NCBI GenBank assembly: GCA_049514335.1
Contig: JBEKVE010000110.1
Coordinates: 1 to 10,477, forward strand
Direction: 5' to 3'
From: JBEKVE01 sp049514335
GTDB taxonomy: Bacteria; Actinomycetota; Acidimicrobiia; Acidimicrobiales; UBA8190
DNA length: 10,477 bases
The position numbers and the translations under genes are program-made. How positions within the stretch are numbered: the stretch's first letter is position 1; every line of letters starts with the position of its first letter. The notes below the pieces were generated by a model. That model was not told the DNA's origin. It searched no databases and saw nothing but the letters and a program-made list of their open reading frames with translations. This document shows positions 5,781-10,477 of the stretch, piece by piece.

Positions 5781-6761
5781 ATGCCCCCCATCGCACCTGC
5801 CATGGACGTCCATCTGAGCGCGCAGGACCTGCGCGCCGCGCTCACGCGCGACGTGCGCGACGGGCTGCGCGCCGAGCACAAGTGGCTCCCCCCTGTGTGG
5901 TTCTACGACGACCGCGGCAGCCAGCTCTTCGATGACATCACCCGGCTCCCCGAGTACTACCCCACGCGCGCCGAGCGCGGTCTGCTCGAGGCGCACGCCC
6001 CCGAGATCGCCGCCCGGGCGGCCGCCGACACGCTGGTGGAGCTGGGCGCGGGGACCTGCGACAAGTCCCGGGTGCTGCTCGACGCCATGGAGGGGGCCGG
6101 GGGTCTGCGACGCTACGTGCCCCTCGACGTCAGTGACGGCACGCTGTGGGCGGCGGCCACGGCGCTGGCCGACGAGTACCCCGGGCTCTTCGTGCACGCC
6201 GTGGTGGGCGACTTCCATCTCCACATCGACCGCGTCCCGAGCGAGGGGAAGCGCCTCGTCGCCTTTCTGGGGGGCACCATCGGCAACCTGACGCCCGAGC
6301 AGCGTCGCCGGTTCCTGTTCGATCTCGACTGCAGCCTCGACCACGACGACCGGCTCCTGCTCGGCACCGACCTGGTGAAGGACAGGGCTCGCCTGGTGGC
6401 CGCCTACGACGACGACGCCGGCGTCACCGCCGCATTCAACAAGAACGTGCTGCTCGTGTTGAACCGCGAGCTGCACGCCTCGTTCGAGCCCGAGCGATTC
6501 GAGCACGTGGCGGTGTGGAACGAGAAGGAGCAGTGGATCGAAATGCGCCTCCGGTCCACGTGCGACCAGCTCGTCCCCATCGCCGATCTCGACATGAAAG
6601 TGGCGTTCGAGGCGGGGGAGGACCTCCTCACCGAGATCAGCGCCAAGTTCACACCCACCGGCGTGCGCGACGAGCTCTACGCCGCGGGCTTCGAGGTGGA
6701 CGCCATGTGGGAGGCGCCCGGCGGCGACTTCCTGCTCACCTTGGCCCGCCCCTACTGCTGA
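5781..6761 (+). CDS. egtD: EgtD, L-histidine N-alpha-methyltransferase
   Basis: A 326-residue enzyme that trimethylates histidine with SAM to give hercynine (histidine betaine), the substrate of EgtB. ATG 5781 lies five bases after the egtB stop, with GAGG overlapping that stop codon as ribosome site; the later ATG at 5802 has none. The SAM-binding motif is VELGAGTCDKSR (86-97), and the family block GGTIGNL is at 164-170. Histidine-pocket residues known from the M. smegmatis enzyme (Tyr56, Asn166, Tyr206, Glu282, Ser284, from memory) map with a constant +3 shift to Tyr59, Asn169, Tyr209, Glu285 and Ser287, all present. The opening EHKWLPPVWFYDDRGSQLFDDITRLPEYYPTR is characteristic. Length matches the usual 320 or so residues. 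Tight spacing indicates one transcript and coupled translation with egtB. Confidence 0.96.
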   Translation: MPPIAPAMDVHLSAQDLRAALTRDVRDGLRAEHKWLPPVWFYDDRGSQLFDDITRLPEYYPTRAERGLLEAHAPEIAARAAADTLVELGAGTCDKSRVLLDAMEGAGGLRRYVPLDVSDGTLWAAATALADEYPGLFVHAVVGDFHLHIDRVPSEGKRLVAFLGGTIGNLTPEQRRRFLFDLDCSLDHDDRLLLGTDLVKDRARLVAAYDDDAGVTAAFNKNVLLVLNRELHASFEPERFEHVAVWNEKEQWIEMRLRSTCDQLVPIADLDMKVAFEAGEDLLTEISAKFTPTGVRDELYAAGFEVDAMWEAPGGDFLLTLARPYC

Positions 6762-6763
6762 GC

Positions 6764-6784
6764 TGGTGCGCCACGGGCGCACCA
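6764..6784. terminator. Hairpin between convergent egtD and translin genes
   Basis: A 9-bp perfect stem, tggtgcgcc (6764-6772) and ggcgcacca (6776-6784), closes on the 3-base loop acg. It starts three bases past the egtD stop and lies 31 bases past the stop of the oppositely directed translin gene, so it could serve both. No T-run is seen, as is common in high-GC actinobacteria. Confidence 0.65.
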
Positions 6785-6815
6785 CCACCTCGTACACCTC
6801 GCATCGGTCGGGCCG

Positions 6816-7442
6816 TCACGGCTGCGCCGTGGCGTCCCCCCGCTCCAGGTGGTCCTCGATGGCCCGCTGGAGCCGGGCTTGCAGGACCGTGGTCGTCACG
6901 TCGGCCCGGCTGCGCTCCACCACGGCCCGCAACGCATCGGTGGCACGGCGGAGCCCCCCGGTCACGGCGTCGGGGTACTCGATGGTGACGAGGAGGTCGT
7001 AGCAGTCCTCCATGGCCCCGAGCAGGTCCTCGCCTCGCCCCACCTCCCCGTGGCGCAGGCGGTCGAGGAGGTGACGGCGCAGCTCCGACGCCGCCTCGGC
7101 CAGGCCGTTCAACCACGCCGGCAACCCCACGCCGAGCGCGTCCGCTCCCGGCAGCCCCGTGCCTTCCACCAGCGCGGCGGTGAGGTGTGCCTCGGCGAAT
7201 TCCTTCTCGGCGTCGTGGAGGAAGCCCGCCGCCGCCAGGCGGGGGAACGGCTCCAGGGCGGCCTGAGCCCGGCGCAGGCTGGCCTCGGCCTCGGCGGCGC
7301 GGGTGCGGGCCTCGGCCGGTTGCAGGCGGTGGACGGCCCGGATGGAGAGCCCGCAGGCGCGGATGGTCTCGCGGCAGCGCGCCAACGCCTCCTCGCGACC
7401 CTGGTGCGACGCCTCGAGCTGATGGCGGGCCTCTCCGCCCAA
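6816..7442 (-). CDS. Translin/TRAX-family nucleic-acid-binding protein
   Basis: About 208 residues if started at TTG 7442. Family hallmarks in order: a long N-terminal helix REEALARCRETIRACGLSIRAVHRL, AAGFLHDAEKEFAEAHLTAAL, LPAWLNGLAEAASELRRHLLDRLR, GEDLLGAMEDCYDLLVTIEYPDA and GLRRATDALRAVVERSRADVT. Length and order match archaeal-type translins, all-helical proteins that form octamers and bind single-stranded RNA or DNA; eukaryotic TRAX adds RNase activity in C3PO. Glu81 and Glu84 (EFAE) and Glu116 and Glu120 (EAASE) fall where TRAX has its catalytic acids, so nuclease activity is possible. The start is uncertain: no ATG or GTG lies between the end of the upstream gene (7490) and the first conserved helix. 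CTG 7493, overlapping the upstream stop, is the alternative. Some databases label such proteins haloacid dehalogenase; no HAD motif is present. Confidence 0.8.
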   Translation of the reverse strand: MGGEARHQLEASHQGREEALARCRETIRACGLSIRAVHRLQPAEARTRAAEAEASLRRAQAALEPFPRLAAAGFLHDAEKEFAEAHLTAALVEGTGLPGADALGVGLPAWLNGLAEAASELRRHLLDRLRHGEVGRGEDLLGAMEDCYDLLVTIEYPDAVTGGLRRATDALRAVVERSRADVTTTVLQARLQRAIEDHLERGDATAQP

Positions 7443-7489
7443 CCGGGCCAGGTCGGCGGCGCGCGCCTCGGAGGGAACCGGGAGCGGGC

Positions 7490-8059
7490 TCAGCGCGCCG
7501 CGCTGCGACGGACGACGATGGTCGGCTCGGCCACGGGTCTCGGCAGGTAGCGCAACTTGACGGTGCGCTCCACGGCGCGGCTCCGCATGCGGACCAGCAT
7601 GGCCAGGTACAGCGCCATCAGGACGAAGCACAACGCCGTGACCGCCAGGAGGATCCGAAGCTCGGGGATGGCCCCCAACACGCCGGTGCCGAGCACCGCC
7701 GTCACCAGCCACAACAGGACGTCGCGGCGGCGCTTGCAGGCGCCGGGACGGAAATACGGGTCACGCCCGGGGCGTCCGCCGGCGTCGCCACGGCTCGCGC
7801 CGCGCCGCGTCGGCACATCCGGCGGCACGAGGGTGAGGGCGCGAGGGGGGACGTGACGCGGTCCGCTCTCGGGATGCGACACGGTCAGCCGGAAGGCGGG
7901 GGCGACGAGGGTGGGGCCGGCGCGCTCGAGAACACGCAGCTGCCGGTGGAACATCCCGATGGAGTCACCCGAGCGTCGCTCGAGGACCCGCTTCAGCATG
8001 CCCGGGCCGAGCACAGCTGCCCATACCACGGCGAGGATCAGGAGTACCACGATCGTCAA
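7490..8059 (-). CDS. GlpR-like three-TM membrane protein
   Basis: A 189-residue protein starting at TTG 8059-8057, with GAGG five bases upstream; GTG at 8050 is an alternative. The layout is one N-terminal membrane segment (residues 3-20), a short conserved-looking stretch SIGMFHRQLRVLERAG (34-48), a Pro/Arg-rich linker, then after CKRRRD two more membrane segments (113-131 and 134-157) and a basic tail. This matches the actinobacterial family named GlpR, the membrane receptor of the gephyrin-like protein Glp that links it to the cell-division machinery in corynebacteria. The resemblance is in architecture and in motifs (an aromatic-containing RxLRVL stretch, RRRxxVLL before TM2); identity is low by eye. 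The partner Glp (a MoeA homologue) is not in the window. The stop overlaps or closely precedes the translin gene, suggesting coupling. Confidence 0.6.
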   Translation of the reverse strand: MTIVVLLILAVVWAAVLGPGMLKRVLERRSGDSIGMFHRQLRVLERAGPTLVAPAFRLTVSHPESGPRHVPPRALTLVPPDVPTRRGASRGDAGGRPGRDPYFRPGACKRRRDVLLWLVTAVLGTGVLGAIPELRILLAVTALCFVLMALYLAMLVRMRSRAVERTVKLRYLPRPVAEPTIVVRRSAAR

Positions 8060-8126
8060 GAACCCCTCGACCTACCTCTTGGTGTCGACGACGTTAGCGA
8101 CGGGACGAGCACAGCTGGTGGATGGT

Positions 8127-8169
8127 GGCGCGCGCTGGGCGCGACACCGGCGGCGCGCCGGGCGCCCGG
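8127..8169. terminator. GC-rich inverted repeats downstream of the ABC ATPase gene
   Basis: A perfect 12-base palindrome ccgggcgcccgg (8158-8169) lies next to the ABC gene stop. A competing stem can pair ggcgcgc (8127-8133) with gcgcgcc (8153-8159). No T-run is present. They could end or attenuate transcription between the ABC gene and the GlpR-like gene, or stabilise mRNA ends. Confidence 0.4.
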
Positions 8170-8170
8170 T

Positions 8171-9001
8171 TCAGGGGGTGACGCGGCCGTCCGACACAGC
8201 CCGCGCGCTGAAGCGACCCGACACCCTCGTCACCGTCACGGCCACCTCGAAGCACGCCGACACGGCGTCGGAGCGAAGCACCTGCTCCACCGGGCCGGCG
8301 TGGACGATCCGGCCCCGTCGCAGCAGGGCGGCGTGCGTCGTGCCGAGGGGGATCTCCTCCACGTGGTGGGTGACGAGCACGAGCGGGGGGCCCTGGGCGT
8401 CGGCCGCCATCTCCCCCACCCGCGCCACCAGCCGCTCCCGTGCGCCGAGGTCGAGGCCGGCGGCGGGCTCGTCCAGCAGCACGAGCTCCGGATCCCCCAT
8501 GAGCGCCCGGGCCAGCAGCACCTGCTGGCGCTCGCCCTCGGACAGGACCCCGAACTCCCGCGCCGCCAGGTGGTCGAGGCCCCACCCCGCCAACAACTCG
8601 TCGGCTCGGGCGTGGTCGGCGGGGCCGTAGTGGTGCCACCACGGCTCGAGCGCGGCGTTCTTGCCCGTGAGCACGACGTCGTGGGCCAAGAGGGTGGGCC
8701 GCAGGCTGCGGAGCATGGCCTGGCTCACGAGCACCACCCGCCGGCGAAGGGCGCGGGCGTCGGTCCGCCCGTAGCGGGCGCCCAGCACCGCCACCGTCCC
8801 CGTCGTGGGCAGCAGGCGCATGCCCGCCACGTGCAGCAAGGTGGTCTTGCCCGACCCGTTCGGACCGAGCACGGCCCAGCGCTCGCCGGCGGCGACGTCC
8901 CAGTCGATGCCGGCCAGGATGGACCGGCCGTCACGCACCACCGCCACGTCGCGAAGCGACACGGCCAGGGGCGCCGGCCCGTCCGGAACGTCCTCCCCCA
9001 C
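8171..9001 (-). CDS. ABC transporter ATP-binding protein (COG1119, ModF/YlmA type)
   Basis: A 276-residue ATPase from GTG 9001-8999, with a GAGG site nine bases upstream. The frame is open to 9247, but that part overlaps the preceding gene. Motifs in order: Walker A GPNGSGKT (46-53), Q-loop Gln94 in LVSQ, signature LSEGE (153-157, where the usual form is LSGGQ), Walker B LVLLDEPA (173-180) and the H-loop His212 in VTHH. Blocks such as RWAVLGPNGSGKTTLL, GTVAVLGARYG, DVVLTGKNAAL and FGVLSEGERQQVLLARALM resemble Bacillus YlmA and the COG1119 group, often labelled molybdenum-type although their substrate is generally unproven. No membrane permease or binding protein is adjacent, so it either works with a distant permease or is a soluble non-transport ATPase. 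It lies 55 bases from the preceding gene in a same-strand run. Confidence 0.93.
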   Translation of the reverse strand: MGEDVPDGPAPLAVSLRDVAVVRDGRSILAGIDWDVAAGERWAVLGPNGSGKTTLLHVAGMRLLPTTGTVAVLGARYGRTDARALRRRVVLVSQAMLRSLRPTLLAHDVVLTGKNAALEPWWHHYGPADHARADELLAGWGLDHLAAREFGVLSEGERQQVLLARALMGDPELVLLDEPAAGLDLGARERLVARVGEMAADAQGPPLVLVTHHVEEIPLGTTHAALLRRGRIVHAGPVEQVLRSDAVSACFEVAVTVTRVSGRFSARAVSDGRVTP

Positions 9002-9056
9002 CGGCGTCAGCCTCGGGAGCGAGCTGGATGCGCCGACACGGGGGCGCCGGCGCCGG

Positions 9057-9377
9057 TCAGGACGCGGGGAGTCGCCGCGCCACGCGACCGGCCAGGCCGG
9101 TGACGAACTGGTCCCAGCCCCGCTCGCCCATGAGCCACAGCCACAGCTCGCGTCGGTAGCCGATGACGACGTCCACGAACGCCTCGCGCTCCATGCCGGC
9201 CGGCTCGAGAGCCGGCCGCCAGCGGTCCCACAGCCACACACCGACACACACGTCGTCGGCGAAGCCCTCGCGCCAGTCCGCCCCGGCCAACAGGGCGTCG
9301 CGCAGCGCCACCCGCATGTCGGTGGGCTCCTCGGGGCGCTCCAGGCGGACCCCGTGAACCGGCTCGACGACGGTCAC
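9057..9377 (-). CDS. Small hypothetical protein, Trp-rich
   Basis: I do not recognise this family. From GTG 9377 it has 106 residues; ATG 9317 with GAGGAG nine bases upstream would give 86. The frame shows good coding character for a high-GC genome, while the competing minus-strand frame (9007-9387) is a run of Arg, Gly and Ala. The protein has acidic/basic helices and many aromatics (VGVWLWDRW, YRRELWLWLMGERGWDQF) and ends GRVARRLPAS. No Cys pair, signal peptide or long hydrophobic segment is present, so it is probably a small soluble, mostly helical protein. It lies 37 bases after the FrhB-type gene and 55 before the ABC ATPase gene, so it is probably co-transcribed with them. Confidence 0.7.
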   Translation of the reverse strand: MTVVEPVHGVRLERPEEPTDMRVALRDALLAGADWREGFADDVCVGVWLWDRWRPALEPAGMEREAFVDVVIGYRRELWLWLMGERGWDQFVTGLAGRVARRLPAS

Positions 9378-9414
9378 CGGCCGCCACCGCTCAAGGCAGG
9401 AACCGCACGGGCGC

Positions 9415-10477
9415 TCACCGGTCGCGCACCACCGGGGCGCGGTCGGTCCCCTCGTAGTTGTTGAGATGTTCGGCGAAGTCGATGAACAGCGGCCCGTCCA
9501 CCTCCAGCTTGCGCTGCAGCGTGCGCTCGGCGATGCGCTTGTCCAGGTTGTCCAGCCGCACCAGGGCGTCGGGGTCGTCGAGGTCCCGGACATCGAGCCG
9601 GCCCCGGGCCCGGTCGAAGGCCACCCGGCCCGCCTCGGTGCGCACGAGCACGCTCGACCACCCCGCCAGGGAGCCGACGCTGCCCACGGAGATGTCCGCA
9701 CCGCGGCCGAGGAAGTCGGCGCATTCGTCGCAGCCCTTCAGGGCGGCTCCGTGGAAGTCCTTGACGGGCTCGTCCACCGCCACGGTCCCGTCGCGGTACT
9801 CGACGAACATGCGGCCGTGGATGACGTCCACCTTGCTCACGCGGTCGAGATCGAGGCCGCGCTTGTCTTTCAGCTCGCGCAACATGAGAGCCTCGTAGTC
9901 GAAGCTCTTCGTGCAGAGAAGGGCGATGGTGAGGGTGACCGCGTCGACGCGGTGCGCCCCGGTCCCACCGGGCCATTTGCGCGCCTGCATCGCCCGGATT
10001 CCCTGAATCTCGCAAGGCGTGCCGATGACGGCGAGCCGCGGTTTTGCGGGGAGCTTGTAGCGGCTCAGGTCGAGCTCCGCGAGCGCCATGGTCTGGTTGT
10101 AGAAGCTTCCAGCCGACGCCATGATCTCCGCCGGGGTCGTCGCGACAGTCGCCACGCCCTTCCACGGCTCGTCTTTGTCCGAGCTGGGCCGTGACACGAG
10201 AGCCCCGTCGATGTCGCCCGCTGCGAGCGCAGCGAGCAGTATCGCGGTGACGACACCGCCGTCCTGCGCTCCGTCGGGCCGCTTGCCCGCCCTAGCCGCA
10301 TACCGCTCGATGACCGCGCCGAGCCCGTCGCCCGGGGGTCCGCCGGTCAGCTTCCAATAGGGGTCCGCTGAGTCGGATCGCACCACGACCGGGGCATCGG
10401 GAGCATCGGCGTCGGGGGTCGACGGGGGCCAGAGGGCTTCGTACCTCAGCCCACCTCGTGGACAGAAATCCCAACAG
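9415..10477 (-). CDS. FrhB-type coenzyme F420 hydrogenase/dehydrogenase beta-subunit family protein, 5' end off window
   Basis: About 354 residues are visible. The frame is open to the right window edge and begins CWDFCPRGGLRYEALWPP, a motif normally near the N-terminus of this family, so the GTG at 10386 is an internal codon and the gene is simply cut by the window. N-domain features include GGVVTAILLAALAAGDIDGALV. C-domain features include AVIGTPCEIQGIRAM (the Cys-Glu-Ile-Gln motif), ALLCTKSFDYEAL, and the Cys pair GCDECADFLGRGADISVGSVGSLAGWSSVLVRT. These cysteines fit iron-sulfur ligands and the fold binds FAD. Relatives oxidise or reduce coenzyme F420 or pass its electrons to a partner enzyme; the partner here is unknown. 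It is the first visible gene of the leftward five-gene run. Confidence 0.9.
   Translation of the reverse strand, partial: CWDFCPRGGLRYEALWPPSTPDADAPDAPVVVRSDSADPYWKLTGGPPGDGLGAVIERYAARAGKRPDGAQDGGVVTAILLAALAAGDIDGALVSRPSSDKDEPWKGVATVATTPAEIMASAGSFYNQTMALAELDLSRYKLPAKPRLAVIGTPCEIQGIRAMQARKWPGGTGAHRVDAVTLTIALLCTKSFDYEALMLRELKDKRGLDLDRVSKVDVIHGRMFVEYRDGTVAVDEPVKDFHGAALKGCDECADFLGRGADISVGSVGSLAGWSSVLVRTEAGRVAFDRARGRLDVRDLDDPDALVRLDNLDKRIAERTLQRKLEVDGPLFIDFAEHLNNYEGTDRAPVVRDR

Noticed and set aside
5706..6797. 363-codon minus-strand frame opposite egtD
   Set aside because: Antisense shadow: egtD has full catalytic motifs in the plus strand, and the minus frame is Val/Gly/Glu-rich with no recognisable domain.
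7187..9103. 638-codon open frame on the plus strand
   Set aside because: It lies opposite three minus-strand genes with clear motifs; its translation is Arg/Pro/Gly/His-rich with no domain, typical of antisense frames in GC-rich DNA.
9002..9247. Upstream extension of the ABC ATPase
   Set aside because: It overlaps the small hypothetical gene, and its translation is Ser/Arg/Cys-rich without family resemblance; GTG 9001 has a ribosome site.
10292..10474. 60-codon minus-strand frame at the right edge
   Set aside because: The neighbouring frame continues the FrhB-type protein through the same bases with its CWDFCPRGG motif.

Overview
This is a high-GC window with actinobacterial features: a GlpR-like membrane protein, an F420-dehydrogenase beta-type (FrhB) protein, ergothioneine genes, and GTG/TTG starts. 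I infer an actinomycete-related bacterium, perhaps Acidimicrobiia. No rRNA, tRNA, CRISPR array or intact mobile element is visible. Nearly every gene is on the minus strand; only the egtB-egtD pair is on the plus strand.

Layout. (a) 1-895: two tandem SRPBCC/AHSA1-like genes read leftward, the second cut by the window edge. They are served by a strong promoter whose spacer carries a perfect inverted repeat, with a second copy just downstream, which looks like a repressor-controlled promoter. (b) 896-1288: gene-free DNA. (c) 1289-3061: a secreted right-handed parallel beta-helix protein with a structured leader. (d) 3371-4111: a DUF899 thioredoxin-like protein with CPSC. (e) 4112-4527: a 416-base divergent intergenic region with repeated CAGGTG/CACCTG motifs and a very stable GC-rich stem-loop. 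(f) 4528-6761: egtB and egtD, 5 bases apart. EgtB makes the C-S bond on the hercynine that EgtD produces from histidine and SAM. The residues seen suggest the type II EgtB class; egtA and egtC are not in the window. A 9-bp terminator-like hairpin closes the unit. (g) 6816-10477: five closely spaced leftward genes. In transcription order they are an FrhB-type iron-sulfur flavoprotein (5' end off the window), a small unknown protein, a lone COG1119-type ABC ATPase, a GlpR-like three-TM protein and a translin/TRAX-family protein.

The most interesting items are the bacterial translin/TRAX homologue, which keeps acidic residues at the positions used by the TRAX nuclease and has no ordinary ATG/GTG start; the five-gene group it sits in; the twin-operator promoter upstream of the SRPBCC genes; and the structured egtB leader. 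I found no clear evidence of a wholly new defence or mobile system.
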